Of a stretch of DNA of 64,000 nucleotides, positions 19,328 to 27,366 are shown piece after piece. A program made the translations under genes and the position numbers. Each line of letters opens with the position of its first letter. The stretch's first letter is position 1. This DNA is from Actibacterium atlanticum (GTDB lineage: Bacteria; Pseudomonadota; Alphaproteobacteria; Rhodobacterales; Rhodobacteraceae), in the NCBI RefSeq assembly GCF_000671395.1, contig NZ_AQQY01000007.1:124001-188000 (forward strand). The letters are read 5' to 3'. The notes beneath the pieces were generated by a model. It saw nothing but the letters and a program-made list of their open reading frames with translations, was not told the DNA's origin and ran no database searches.

Positions 19328-19392
19328 GGGCAGCGCCTGACCCGAGGGTGGGCGTGAAGCGCCCGCCCGTGGGGGCGGGTCGGGCGGTGCCC
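19328..19392. repeat. Compound REP-like hairpin, copy 1
   Basis: Outer arms GGGCAGCGCCTGACCCG and CGGGTCGGGCGGTGCCC pair over 17 positions with one mismatch and one G-T pair; inside, GGGCG-TGAAG-CGCCC forms a second hairpin. A homologous element lies at 36865-36929 between sucB and lpd. Confidence 0.75.
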
Positions 19393-19511
19393 GGCCTATC
19401 GCCCGGGCGGAACGGTTGATGGGGCACTGCAAAGCTCGAACCCTTGCATCCGGATGATCCCGCCCGTGGGGGGTGAGGCACGATCAGAATTGATCCGGGG
19501 GATCAATTCCG
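19389..19511. repeat. 124-bp tandem element, copy a
   Basis: Opens GCCCGGCCTATCG and ends in a perfect 10-bp inverted repeat (GAATTGATCC-GGG-GGATCAATTC, 19487-19509). It shares blocks such as ACGGTTGATGGGGC and GATGATCCCGCCCG with copy b at 19527. Confidence 0.8.
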
Positions 19512-19526
19512 TGTCGAACGGGCGCG

Positions 19527-19650
19527 GCCCGGCCTATCGGCCGTGCCAGACGGTTGATGGGGCGGCGCACTCCTCTGAACCTTGTATCAAGATGATCCCG
19601 CCCGAGGGGTGGTAATGCACGATCAAAATTGATCCGGGGGATCATTACCG
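19527..19650. repeat. 124-bp tandem element, copy b
   Basis: Second copy, offset 138 bp from the first, with scattered substitutions. The terminal inverted repeat is degraded on its right arm (GGATCATTACC instead of GGATCAATTCC). Confidence 0.8.
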
Positions 19651-19767
19651 CGCTGATGATTTTACAACCCAAAAATGCGCGAAAACCCGTCTGCGCCTGT
19701 GCCGCCGCTTCCCCTGCCCCGGCCCACATTCTATAACCCGGTTAACAAACACTTTCGGAGGCCCGCT

Positions 19768-19893
19768 ATGAAACGCCTGACCCTGATCCTTGCCCTCACC
19801 ACCCTTGCCGCCTGCGCCACGATTGAAGGCGCCGGTCAGGACATTTCGACCGCCGGGGATGCGATCTCCGAGGCGGCGCGCAGCGCCAAGTAA
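19768..19893 (+). CDS. Entericidin-type small lipoprotein
   Basis: A 41-residue entericidin A/B family lipoprotein: MKRLTLILALTTLAAC, lipobox LAAC with Cys16, then TIEGAGQDISTAGDAISEAA, the family signature G-x-D-x-x-x-x-G-x-A-I. Entericidins are small outer-envelope lipoproteins originally described as an antidote/toxin pair linked to stationary-phase lysis; here only one gene is intact. GGAG at 19757-19760 precedes ATG 19768. A block of 11-bp repeats follows 14 bases after the stop, and a decayed relative of gene plus repeats lies at 42064-42196. Confidence 0.9.
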   Translation: MKRLTLILALTTLAACATIEGAGQDISTAGDAISEAARSAK

Positions 19894-19907
19894 GCCGCAC
19901 AGCGTAT

Positions 19908-19944
19908 GCATAGGTTGTGCATGGGATGTGCATCGCTTGTGCAT
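19908..19944. repeat. 11-bp GCATNNNWTGT repeat block, copy 1
   Basis: Three direct units, GCATAGGTTGT, GCATGGGATGT and GCATCGCTTGT, then GCAT, at exact 11-bp spacing. Blocks of the same plan lie at 37057-37093 and 42160-42196. Confidence 0.9.
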
Positions 19945-19951
19945 CCGCTTT

Positions 19952-20134
19952 TTAGCGTTGCAAACAACGTTTTGGCACCGCCGCGCCCTCTTGGCGCGCA
20001 CCGCAAAAGGCGCAGCGCCAGCACGCCTCGGCGCGGTCTTCTCGCCAGCGGCAATTGCGTGTCAGGCTGGTGGTTTTGAAGCGATAGAACATCACGATCA
20101 AAGCCACGATCAGAATGATCAGAACCAAGGGCAT
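19952..20134 (-). CDS. Small membrane protein with cysteine-rich tail, 60 aa
   Basis: One membrane helix at residues 2-17 (LVLIILIVALIVMFY), then a basic region and cysteines in RNCRW, ACWRC and FCGA that could bind zinc as a ribbon. AGGAGG five bases before the ATG is a strong ribosome site. Function unknown; I believe the RNCRWRED pattern is conserved in relatives but cannot verify that here. Confidence 0.65.
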   Translation of the reverse strand: MPLVLIILIVALIVMFYRFKTTSLTRNCRWREDRAEACWRCAFCGARQEGAAVPKRCLQR

Positions 20135-20171
20135 GGGGGCCTCCTGTGCGCGACCCTATGTCAACACCTCC

Positions 20172-20204
20172 AAACAAGAAACCCCCGCAGGTGGGGCGGG
20201 GGTT
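20172..20204 (-). terminator. Rho-independent terminator of the 51-aa gene
   Basis: On the minus strand, AACCCCCGC pairs with GCGGGGGTT around a 7-base loop, followed by TCTTGTTTG. It begins about 20 bases after the stop of the gene at 20225-20380. Confidence 0.8.
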
Positions 20205-20224
20205 CGACATGTTTTGCCCGGGGC

Positions 20225-20380
20225 CTAGGCGGCCTCGTAATAGGCAAAGTTTTGCGGGGTGTCTTTGTCGGCGACAGTCAGCGCCGGTTTGGACAGCGGG
20301 GTGTAGTATGCCCAAGCCTGCTCCAGCAGTTTCAGGGCGTTTTGGGCTGACGCCGACGGGATTTTTTCAACATTGTTCAT
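20225..20380 (-). CDS. Small conserved-looking protein, 51 aa
   Basis: Reads MNNVEKIPSASAQNALKLLE and ends NFAYYEAA, 51 residues, no signal or membrane segment. The start is backed by GGAG 7 bases upstream, and a clean intrinsic terminator follows the stop, so this looks like a real single-gene transcript. Several aromatic residues (WAYYTP, FAYYEA) recur. Function unknown. Confidence 0.7.
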   Translation of the reverse strand: MNNVEKIPSASAQNALKLLEQAWAYYTPLSKPALTVADKDTPQNFAYYEAA

Positions 20381-20486
20381 TGGTTACTCCGGGTGGATTG
20401 TTGCCCTCCCTGCCCCGCTACATAGGCCCGCCGGCGCGCCGTGACAGCCCACAATCCCGCAAACTCGCCATGCAGTGACTGCAATA

Positions 20487-20515
20487 CGAAAACAGCCCGA
20501 CCAAAGGCCGGGCTG
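20487..20515 (-). terminator. Rho-independent terminator of the sdhCDAB operon
   Basis: On the minus strand, CAGCCCGGCC, loop TTTG, GTCGGGCTG, then TTTTCG. It lies about 25 bases beyond the sdhB stop. Confidence 0.88.
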
Positions 20516-20539
20516 CGATCTTCTTGATTTTTCAGTGGC

Positions 20540-21319
20540 TTAAACCACGCGTTCGACCATCATCTTTTTGATCTCTGCGATTGCCTTGGCCGGGTTCAGA
20601 CCTTTGGGGCAAGTATTGGTGCAGTTCATGATCGTGTGACAACGATAAAGCTTGAACGGGTCTTCCAACTGGTCCAGACGCTCGCCGGTGGCTTCGTCGC
20701 GGCTGTCGATGATCCAACGGTAAGCATGCAACAGGGCGGCTGGCCCAAGATAGCGATCGCCGTTCCACCAGTAGCTCGGGCACGAGGTCGAGCAGCTGGC
20801 GCACATCACGCATTCATACAGGCCATCCAGCTTCTTGCGGTCCTCGATGGACTGCTTCCACTCTTTGGCGGGGCGGTTGGTCTTGGTCTCCAGCCACGGC
20901 ATGATCGACGCATGCTGCGCATAGAAATGGGTCAGATCGGGGATCAGGTCCTTGACCACCGGCATGTGCGGCAGCGGATAGATCTTCACATCGCCCTTCA
21001 CCTCGTCCAGCCCGTAAATACAGGCCAGCGTGTTGATCCCGTCGATGTTCATGGCACAAGAGCCACAAATGCCCTCACGGCACGACCGGCGGAAGGTCAG
21101 GGTCGGGTCGATCTCATTTTTGATCTTGATCAGCGCATCCAGGATCATCGGACCACATTTGTCCATGTCCAGGAAATAGGTATCAACGCGCGGGTTCTGA
21201 CCATCGTCGGGGTTCCAACGATAGATCTTGAACTTGCGCACATTGGTCGCGCCTTCAGGCTTGGGCCAGGTTTTGCCCTGCGTGATCTTCGAGTTCTTGG
21301 GGAGTGTAAACTGTGCCAT
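20540..21319 (-). CDS. sdhB: Succinate dehydrogenase iron-sulfur subunit
   Basis: A 259-residue subunit of complex II that passes electrons from FAD to ubiquinone. The 2Fe-2S ligands lie in CREGICGSC with the later TLAC; the 4Fe-4S and 3Fe-4S ligands lie in [12 protein letters not shown] and [14 protein letters not shown]. It is last in sdhC-sdhD-sdhA-sdhB, 11 bases after sdhA, and is followed by an intrinsic terminator. Confidence 0.97.
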   Translation of the reverse strand: MAQFTLPKNSKITQGKTWPKPEGATNVRKFKIYRWNPDDGQNPRVDTYFLDMDKCGPMILDALIKIKNEIDPTLTFRRSCREGICGSCAMNIDGINTLACIYGLDEVKGDVKIYPLPHMPVVKDLIPDLTHFYAQHASIMPWLETKTNRPAKEWKQSIEDRKKLDGLYECVMCASCSTSCPSYWWNGDRYLGPAALLHAYRWIIDSRDEATGERLDQLEDPFKLYRCHTIMNCTNTCPKGLNPAKAIAEIKKMMVERVV

Positions 21320-21330
21320 TTGTGTCCTCC

Positions 21331-23142
21331 TTAGAACGTCCGCGCTTTGGGCGCGATTTTCTTGAGTTCAATGCCACCGTCATCCTCGGAAACCAGAGGA
21401 TCAGTGATGACAGGGCGATAGCTTAGATCAACCTTGGTGCCGGTCTCGTCGATGCGGCTGACGGTGTGGACGCGCCAGTTTTCATCGTCGCGTTCGGCAA
21501 AGTCCTCGTGCGCGTGGGCGCCGCGGCTTTCCTTGCGCGCCTCGGCCGACACGATTGTGCTCAGGGCCGAGGGCATCAGGTTGGTCAGTTCCAGCGTTTC
21601 CATCAGGTCTGAGTTCCACACCAGCGAGGTGTCGGTCACGGCCAGATCACCCATCTTACCGGCGATCTCGGTCATGGCTTCGACGCCTTCGGCCATAGTC
21701 TTGGCGGTACGGAAGACTGCAGCATCACGCTGCATGGTCTTCTGCATTTCCAGACGCAGATCGGCGGTGGAAATCGAGCCTTTGGCGTGGCGCAGACCGT
21801 CGAAACGGTTGAACGATTTCTCGATTTCCGAGGCAGGCGCAACCGGAACCGGGGTCGAGGCATCGACAACCTGACCGGCGCGGATGGCCGAGGCACGGCC
21901 AAACACCACAAGGTCGATCAGCGAGTTCGAGCCCAGACGGTTCGCCCCGTGAACCGAAGCACAACCTGCTTCGCCCACGGCCATCAGGCCGGGGACAACA
22001 GCGGTCGGGTCCTCAGAAGTCGGGTTCAGAACCTCACCCCAATAGTTCGTGGGGATACCGCCCATGTTATAGTGCACGGTCGGCAGAACCGGGATCGGCT
22101 CTTTGGTCACGTCAACACCGGCGAAAATCTTGGCGCTTTCCGAGATGCCCGGCAAGCGTTCGGCCAGCGCGTCAGAGGGCAGGTGGTTGAGGTTGAGGAA
22201 GATATGATCGCCCTCATCGCCCACACCGCGGCCTTCGCGGATTTCCATGGTCATCGAGCGGCTGACATAGTCGCGCGGTGCCAAGTCTTTATACGTGGGT
22301 GCGTAACGCTCCATGAAGCGTTCGCCTTCAGAGTTGGTCAGGTAGCCGCCTTCGCCGCGGGCACCCTCGGTGATCAGGCAGCCCGAACCGTAGATGCCCG
22401 TCGGGTGGAACTGAACGAACTCAAGGTCCTGCATGGGCAGGCCGGCGCGCATCACCATACCGCCACCGTCGCCGGTGCAGGTGTGGGCCGAGGTGGCCGA
22501 GAAATAGGCGCGGCCGTAACCACCGGTCGCCAGAACAGTCATCTTGGCGTTGAAAACGTGGAAGGTACCGTCGTCCAGCTTCCAGCACAGAACACCCTGA
22601 CATTCACCGTCTTCCGACATCAGCAGGTCGATAGCGAAGTATTCGATAAAGAATTCCGCGTTGTTCTTGACCGACTGGCCGTACAGGGTGTGCAGGATCG
22701 CGTGGCCGGTCCGGTCAGCTGCGGCACAGGTCCGCTGAACTGGCGGGCCTTCACCGTACTCAGTCGTGTGGCCGCCGAACGGGCGCTGGTAAATCTTACC
22801 TTCTTCGGTGCGCGAGAACGGCACACCATAGTGCTCCAGCTCGTACACGGCCTTGGGCGCCTCACGCGCTAGGTATTCCATTGCGTCGGTGTCGCCCAGC
22901 CAGTCCGACCCTTTGACGGTGTCGTACATGTGCCACTGCCAGCTGTCGGGGCCCATGTTGCCCAGCGAGGCAGCAATACCACCCTGCGCGGCAACCGTGT
23001 GCGAGCGGGTCGGGAACACCTTGGTGACACAGGCAGTACGCAGGCCTTGCTCGGCCATGCCCAGCGTGGCGCGCAGACCCGCGCCGCCGGCCCCTACGAC
23101 CACAACGTCATAGGAATGCGTCTCGTATTCATATGCAGACAT
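21331..23142 (-). CDS. sdhA: Succinate dehydrogenase flavoprotein subunit
   Basis: A 603-residue flavoprotein that oxidises succinate to fumarate at the inner membrane. The dinucleotide fold is [12 protein letters not shown]; His48 in [10 protein letters not shown] is the covalent FAD attachment residue, which the SdhE protein at 7759-8019 would help flavinate. The active-site block [21 protein letters not shown] is intact. It lies 14 bases after sdhD. Confidence 0.97.
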   Translation of the reverse strand: MSAYEYETHSYDVVVVGAGGAGLRATLGMAEQGLRTACVTKVFPTRSHTVAAQGGIAASLGNMGPDSWQWHMYDTVKGSDWLGDTDAMEYLAREAPKAVYELEHYGVPFSRTEEGKIYQRPFGGHTTEYGEGPPVQRTCAAADRTGHAILHTLYGQSVKNNAEFFIEYFAIDLLMSEDGECQGVLCWKLDDGTFHVFNAKMTVLATGGYGRAYFSATSAHTCTGDGGGMVMRAGLPMQDLEFVQFHPTGIYGSGCLITEGARGEGGYLTNSEGERFMERYAPTYKDLAPRDYVSRSMTMEIREGRGVGDEGDHIFLNLNHLPSDALAERLPGISESAKIFAGVDVTKEPIPVLPTVHYNMGGIPTNYWGEVLNPTSEDPTAVVPGLMAVGEAGCASVHGANRLGSNSLIDLVVFGRASAIRAGQVVDASTPVPVAPASEIEKSFNRFDGLRHAKGSISTADLRLEMQKTMQRDAAVFRTAKTMAEGVEAMTEIAGKMGDLAVTDTSLVWNSDLMETLELTNLMPSALSTIVSAEARKESRGAHAHEDFAERDDENWRVHTVSRIDETGTKVDLSYRPVITDPLVSEDDGGIELKKIAPKARTF

Positions 23143-23156
23143 ATTCTTGTTGCTCC

Positions 23157-23528
23157 TTAAAACGCGATGCGCGCAATGGCGAACAGGCCGGTGCCGATCA
23201 GGACATAAGAAAATCCGGTGACGGCAATCTGGGTCAGTTTGCCTTTGATGCCGTGGACGTAGTCTTCAACAGCAGCCAGCGTTTCCAGTTTGATATGATA
23301 GATGCCAATGATCAGACAGATCGACAGGACAATGGCGACAAACGGGTGGGCGAAATAGGCCAGAACCTCTTCGCGGGTGCCCCCCATGCCGAAGCCAAAG
23401 ACGAAAATTGCCAGCGGCACGATGAACAGCAGCGCGATAGAGGTCGCGATTTCAACCCAATGGTGATGGGCGCCGGCACCACCGGCACCAAGCCCCTGGG
23501 CGCGTTTACGGTCGGTAAGGTACTGCAT
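23157..23528 (-). CDS. sdhD: Succinate dehydrogenase membrane anchor SdhD
   Basis: A 123-residue three-helix anchor subunit. It opens [14 protein letters not shown] and carries [10 protein letters not shown] and [19 protein letters not shown], where the histidine (haem b) and the Asp-Tyr pair (quinone site) are expected. The start overlaps the sdhC stop by one base (TAATG), fixing it at 23528 rather than an upstream alternative. Confidence 0.93.
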   Translation of the reverse strand: MQYLTDRKRAQGLGAGGAGAHHHWVEIATSIALLFIVPLAIFVFGFGMGGTREEVLAYFAHPFVAIVLSICLIIGIYHIKLETLAAVEDYVHGIKGKLTQIAVTGFSYVLIGTGLFAIARIAF

Positions 23529-23932
23529 TATGCGCTTCCCATTGCCATGATGATTGCGGTCAGAACGGCCAACACTGTCGCGCCAATAAACATGCCCCAC
23601 CCCATCTTTTTCGAAATCTCAAGATCCAGGCAGTAGCCGAAGTCCCAGATCACATGACGCAGGCGGCCCAGCATGTGGTACCACAGCGCCCACGAGAACA
23701 GGAACAAAAGCAGGTCGCCAAACCAGCTGCGCAGCACCCCGTCAACAAAGCCGAATGCAGCATCCGATGTCGCCGCAGCCAGCAGCCAAATGATGGCCAG
23801 TACAACAACACCATAAGACGCGATCGCCGTGATGCGGACCATGATCGACGAAATCGAGGTGATCTGAGGTCGGTAATATGGCCCGATCATAAATGGGGAA
23901 AGAGGACGGTTGCCTCTGTTCACATCTGCCAT
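23528..23932 (-). CDS. sdhC: Succinate dehydrogenase cytochrome b556 subunit
   Basis: A 134-residue three-helix subunit. It opens NRPLSPFMIGPYYRPQITSISSIMVRITA, a typical SdhC N-terminus with the S-x-x-x-R quinone-site residues, and has WALWYHMLGRLRHVIWD with the haem-ligand histidine. It is first in the operon, and two TGTGATCACA-type operators lie about 130-160 bases upstream. Confidence 0.94.
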   Translation of the reverse strand: MADVNRGNRPLSPFMIGPYYRPQITSISSIMVRITAIASYGVVVLAIIWLLAAATSDAAFGFVDGVLRSWFGDLLLFLFSWALWYHMLGRLRHVIWDFGYCLDLEISKKMGWGMFIGATVLAVLTAIIMAMGSA

Positions 23933-24059
23933 GACTGTCCCTTCTCTTCACAAGTATAAGCTCATTGGACCAAGGTCTTACGCATTTTCCCACCGGAGTC
24001 ACGTCGCGTTAGCGCTGAACGCAGGGTTTTTGGTCCGTTTTTTGAGGAATTTTTTACAA

Positions 24060-24089
24060 TGTGATCACATGCATCCGAAGCGTGATCAC
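24060..24089. promoter_or_regulatory. Operator doublet upstream of sdhC (TGTGATCACA type)
   Basis: Palindromes ATGTGATCACAT (24059-24070) and CGTGATCACA (24081-24090), centres 21 bp apart, two helical turns. The same pair with the same spacing lies before sucC, and one site lies before the GntR gene at 39328. These are likely binding sites of that regulator; inferred from pattern, no binding data. Confidence 0.8.
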
Positions 24090-24220
24090 AAATTTCGGCG
24101 ATTTTGAAATCTTACCCAATAAGTCGGGAAATTGCCCCTGAAACATTGCACGGCTGGGGCAGGATGTCGCAGTCGCAAGTGTAAACAGGGTGACCCAGCG
24201 CGGAAAACGCCGGATCACCC

Positions 24221-24232
24221 TTGTGATCACAA
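24221..24232. promoter_or_regulatory. Third TGTGATCACA palindrome, at the 3' end of mch
   Basis: TTGTGATCACAA sits within a longer perfect palindrome, CCCTTGTGATCACAAGGG (24218-24235), and overlaps the mch stop codon. It may be an auxiliary operator 141 bp from the sdh doublet, or part of the mch transcript end. There is no T-run on the minus strand after it. Confidence 0.5.
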
Positions 24233-25261
24233 GGGCATCAAAGCCCAGTAATCCAGATCCAAAAGGACGTCAGGCAGGTACTTTCCGTCCTCGCCTTTCA
24301 GGGCAAAGGGTTCGGCCCCGGCCTTGGTGGCGACCAGACGCAGGCGCACCGCGCCAACACCCGGGGCGCTGGTTTCCGCTTTGTCCAAAACCTCCGTCCA
24401 TGCTTTCACCGTGTCGCCGCTAAAGCACGGGTTGGCATGTGCCCCACCGTTCAGCCCGACAATCATCTGCGCATTGGCCAGCCCGTTGAACGACAGCGCC
24501 CGCGCCATCGAAATCACGTGGCCGCCATAGATCAGGCGCTGGCCATCGGGGCGGAAGGTGGCATCGAAATGCACCTTGGCGGTGTTCTGCCACAGGCGGG
24601 TGGCGATCATGTGCTCGGCTTCCTCGATGGTCACACCATCAACGTGGTCGATGGTCTCGCCGACCTCATAGTCGCCCCAGCGATGGCTTTCACCGGCCAG
24701 ATCAAAATCGTAGTTGGTGAAATCCAGCCCCTCTGGGATCACCAGATCGGCCGGGTCGACGACCTTGGCCAGATCGGGCAGCACGGTTTCGGGCGCGGGC
24801 GCATCCAGATCGCGCTTACGCACCATCACCCAGCGCACGTATTCCAGCACGGCCTCGTCATTCTGGTTCAGACCGCGGGTGCGCACGTAAACCACGCCCG
24901 ACTTGCCGTTCGAGTTCTGCTTCAGGCCGATGACCTCGGACTCCGAGCGCAGCGTGTCACCAGGATAGATCGGTTTCAGGAACTTGCCCTCACCATAACC
25001 AAGGTTCGCCACGGCGTTCAGCGACACATCCGGCACGGTCTTGCCGAACACGGTGTGGAAGGTAATCAGATCGTCCATAGGCGAGGCCGGCAGGCCCGAG
25101 GCCCGTGCAAACTCGTCCGACGAGTAAAGCGCATGACGGGCCGGATACAGCGCGTGATACATCGCCCGCTCGCCGCCCGAAACGGTGCGCGGCACGGCGT
25201 GTTTGATCACCTGACCGATCTTATAGTCTTCGAAAAAATTGCCAGCGTTGGTCTTGGCCAT
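24227..25261 (-). CDS. mch: Mesaconyl-CoA hydratase (MaoC-like)
   Basis: A 344-residue double hot-dog MaoC-type hydratase of the ethylmalonyl-CoA pathway, interconverting mesaconyl-C1-CoA and beta-methylmalyl-CoA. The N half has FFEDYKIGQVIKHAVPRTVSGGE and the C half WGDYEVGETIDHVDGVTIEEAEH with YGGHVISMARALSFNG. ATG 25261 overlaps the DUF1737 stop (TGATG), with AGGA 8 bases before. The neighbours mcl2, nnrU and DUF1737 match the order I recall from Rhodobacter sphaeroides, which supports mch over a generic enoyl hydratase. Confidence 0.9.
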   Translation of the reverse strand: MAKTNAGNFFEDYKIGQVIKHAVPRTVSGGERAMYHALYPARHALYSSDEFARASGLPASPMDDLITFHTVFGKTVPDVSLNAVANLGYGEGKFLKPIYPGDTLRSESEVIGLKQNSNGKSGVVYVRTRGLNQNDEAVLEYVRWVMVRKRDLDAPAPETVLPDLAKVVDPADLVIPEGLDFTNYDFDLAGESHRWGDYEVGETIDHVDGVTIEEAEHMIATRLWQNTAKVHFDATFRPDGQRLIYGGHVISMARALSFNGLANAQMIVGLNGGAHANPCFSGDTVKAWTEVLDKAETSAPGVGAVRLRLVATKAGAEPFALKGEDGKYLPDVLLDLDYWALMPL

Positions 25262-25464
25262 CACAATTGTCCTAACTTCATCTCGGGCGAGTATTCACCC
25301 TCTACCTCTTTGACGACGGCCTGCGCACAACGCATCTTGCCGGTCGCCGGATCATGGGCATAGGCCGGGCTGCCATGCAGCTCCCAGCCCTTTGCCAAAG
25401 CTTGCGTCACCTTGTGACAAAAGGCGGCGGTGTCTTCCTCGGTCAGCAATCTGTAAGCTTTCAT
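25261..25464 (-). CDS. DUF1737 domain protein
   Basis: A 67-residue DUF1737 protein: MKAYRLLTEEDTAAFCHKVTQALAKGWELHGSPAYAH, with the family W-E-L-H-G-x-P pattern. Function unknown. It is packed between nnrU (one base gap) and mch (one base overlap), so it is certainly co-expressed with the ethylmalonyl-CoA pathway genes. Confidence 0.88.
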   Translation of the reverse strand: MKAYRLLTEEDTAAFCHKVTQALAKGWELHGSPAYAHDPATGKMRCAQAVVKEVEGEYSPEMKLGQL

Positions 25465-25465
25465 C

Positions 25466-26017
25466 CTATCCTCCGGGGAAGGGCGACGGGCCCAGCCAGC
25501 CGTGCAGGAAGCCGATCACCAGCACCAGCACAATCGACGCGCCAAAGAACATCGCATCCTTGGCCAGACTGCCGCCCGGGCGGGGTTGCCATTCGGGTTC
25601 AGCGCGGTTGATCACCACCAACTCGCTCAGCGCCCAGACCAGCAAACCACCGAACAGCACCAGCGAGGCCAGATCGCCATTCACCACCAGATGCGCCCCC
25701 GCCCACAGGGCAAAGCCCGCCAGCATCGGGTGGCGCATTCCGGCCAGCAGCTTGCCCTTTTTGGGCGCGGGGCTGGTCATGTAGAACGCGACCAGCACCA
25801 CCAGATTGTTCAGATGCAACGTCCAATAGGGCGCGGCCCACAGGAACACGTCCCCGGCGCTGCGATAGCCAAACACCATCAGCACAATCGCCACCACCAA
25901 GGCGATGGCCACGAAACCGGGACCCTTGTCGCCCAGTTGGGCACGGGCATCCGGTGCGAAGCGTTTGAACAGATGCGCGGCCCACCACAGGGCCACACCA
26001 AGGACGAGCAACAGCAT
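25466..26017 (-). CDS. NnrU-family membrane protein
   Basis: A 183-residue protein with about five membrane helices and the NnrU pattern LWWAAHLFKR, MRHPMLAGFALWAGAHLVVNGD. Family members were named from nitrite/NO reduction clusters, but here it is fixed inside the mcl2-mch cluster, so that role is doubtful. GGAAGGA within the end of mcl2 serves as its ribosome site; the gap is three bases. Confidence 0.88.
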   Translation of the reverse strand: MLLLVLGVALWWAAHLFKRFAPDARAQLGDKGPGFVAIALVVAIVLMVFGYRSAGDVFLWAAPYWTLHLNNLVVLVAFYMTSPAPKKGKLLAGMRHPMLAGFALWAGAHLVVNGDLASLVLFGGLLVWALSELVVINRAEPEWQPRPGGSLAKDAMFFGASIVLVLVIGFLHGWLGPSPFPGG

Positions 26018-26020
26018 GGA

Positions 26021-26875
26021 TTATCCTTCCAGCGATTTGATCGCGGCCACTTTGGCCAGCGTTTCCTTCGCTGTCACGATATGCAGGTTTTCAACGATTT
26101 TGCCATCCACAACAGCCACACCCAGCCCTTCGGCCTCGGCTTTTTCAAAGGCCTCAATCTGACGTTCGGCCAGATCAATCTCGGCGGCGGACGGGGCGAA
26201 GGCTTCGTTTGCAATTGCAACCTGCGCCGGGTGGATCAGGGTTTTGCCGTCAAAGCCCATGTCGCGGCCCTGATCGCATTCGACCTTCAGGCCCTCTTCG
26301 TCTTTGAACGCGTTGTAAACGCCATCAACGGCGGCAATGCCTTCGGCGCGGGCGGCCAGCAGGCACAGCTGCAGCGACGTGACCATCGGCAGGCGATCCG
26401 CGCGAAAGCGGCATTTCAGCTCTTTCGCCAGATCGTTGGTGCCCATCACGAAACCTTCCATGCGCGGGTGCGCGGCGATCTCAAGGGCGTTGAGCATCCC
26501 AATCGGCGTTTCCATCATCGCCCACAGCGGCACATCGGGGATAAGATCGGCAACCGCCTGCACATCCGCGGCCGAGCCCACTTTGGGGATCAGGATCGCT
26601 TCGATGTCAGCGCCGACAAATGCGGCCACGTCATCAGCGCCCCATTCGGTGTCCAGACCGTTGATCCGCACGATCCGCGCGCGCGGGCCGTAATCAGCGG
26701 TTTTCAGGGTCTCGGCCAGCAAGCCACGTGCGTTGACCTTTTCATCCACGGCCACGGCATCTTCCAGATCAAAGATGATCGCGTCGACCGGCAGGGTCTT
26801 GGCCTTTTCCAAAGCGCGCTCTTTCGAGCCAGGAATATACAGCACCGAACGGTAAGGGCGTGCACTGCTTTGCAT
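26021..26875 (-). CDS. mcl2: (3S)-malyl-CoA thioesterase (HpcH/CitE family)
   Basis: A 284-residue HpcH/HpaI-type protein, in TIM-barrel layout with IIFDLEDAVAVDEK, IVRINGLDTEWGADD, METPIGMLNA and DGKTLIHPAQV. Length and its place before nnrU-DUF1737-mch fit Mcl2 of Rhodobacter, which hydrolyses (3S)-malyl-CoA to malate in the ethylmalonyl-CoA pathway. The alternative is a malyl-CoA lyase (Mcl1), usually about 318 residues. The first gene of a tight four-gene operon. Confidence 0.88.
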   Translation of the reverse strand: MQSSARPYRSVLYIPGSKERALEKAKTLPVDAIIFDLEDAVAVDEKVNARGLLAETLKTADYGPRARIVRINGLDTEWGADDVAAFVGADIEAILIPKVGSAADVQAVADLIPDVPLWAMMETPIGMLNALEIAAHPRMEGFVMGTNDLAKELKCRFRADRLPMVTSLQLCLLAARAEGIAAVDGVYNAFKDEEGLKVECDQGRDMGFDGKTLIHPAQVAIANEAFAPSAAEIDLAERQIEAFEKAEAEGLGVAVVDGKIVENLHIVTAKETLAKVAAIKSLEG

Positions 26876-27055
26876 GATTCTTTACTCCCGCAATTTTGTT
26901 GCGCAAACCTTCACATTCACGCAGCAAATGGCAAGCCCTGATTTGCCGCGACGCAGAAAAGAGCAGGAACGGCCGGGCCGTTAACTCTATTTTCTGACCC
27001 TGAGGGCCACGCTTTTGGAATTCGCACATGGCGCATTCCCTCGAAAGGAGGACCG

Positions 27056-27352
27056 ATGAAATATCTGTACATCCTCACAGCTGGCCTGATCGCGCTGGCC
27101 ACACCCACGGCCGCCCAGCAACAGACCAACTGCGCCCCGCGCGCCACAGTGCTGGAGCGTCTTAGCTCAAAATATGGCGAAACCCTTCAGGCGTCCGGCC
27201 TGGGTGGCAACCAATCGGTGGTCGAACTGTTTGCCGCCCCGCAAAGCGGCACCTGGACCATTACCGTGACCCTGCCCAACGGCCTGACCTGCCTTGTTGC
27301 CAGCGGCGAAAGTTATGAGCCGCACCTGAAACCCGCGGGCTTCCCTGTCTAA
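27056..27352 (+). CDS. Small secreted protein, paralogue of the one at 4775
   Basis: A 98-residue protein with signal peptide (YLYILTAGLIALATPTAAQ, cleaved near 20). Two cysteines in NCAPR and LTCLVAS and the strand GTWTITVTLPNG match the plan of the gene at 4775-5080. AAGGAGG lies 6 bases before the ATG. Function unknown; a small periplasmic protein is likely. Confidence 0.72.
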   Translation: MKYLYILTAGLIALATPTAAQQQTNCAPRATVLERLSSKYGETLQASGLGGNQSVVELFAAPQSGTWTITVTLPNGLTCLVASGESYEPHLKPAGFPV

Positions 27353-27366
27353 AGGCCGCTTTTGGC

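Larger units (their letters stand above)
19251..19767. other. 517-base non-coding repeat region
   Basis: No credible gene was found here. The region holds a compound hairpin (19328-19392), two tandem copies of a 124-bp element (19389-19511 and 19527-19650) and, at its right end, the ribosome site and probable promoter of the entericidin gene. Confidence 0.7.

Noticed and set aside
19908-19944. The 11-bp repeats as a CRISPR array
   Set aside because: Units are far too short, there are no spacers of normal length, and no cas genes are in the window.
19908-19944. The 11-bp repeats as plasmid origin iterons
   Set aside because: There is no replication initiator gene or A+T-rich melting region nearby, and three blocks lie scattered in chromosomal context.
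21787-22872. A 361-codon plus-strand frame antisense to sdhA
   Set aside because: sdhA has all its motifs on the other strand; this frame follows from G/C-rich third positions.
25502-26941. A 479-codon plus-strand frame antisense to nnrU and mcl2
   Set aside because: Both genes below it are recognised and tightly packed; the antisense product is rich in His, Gln and Arg, as shadows usually are.
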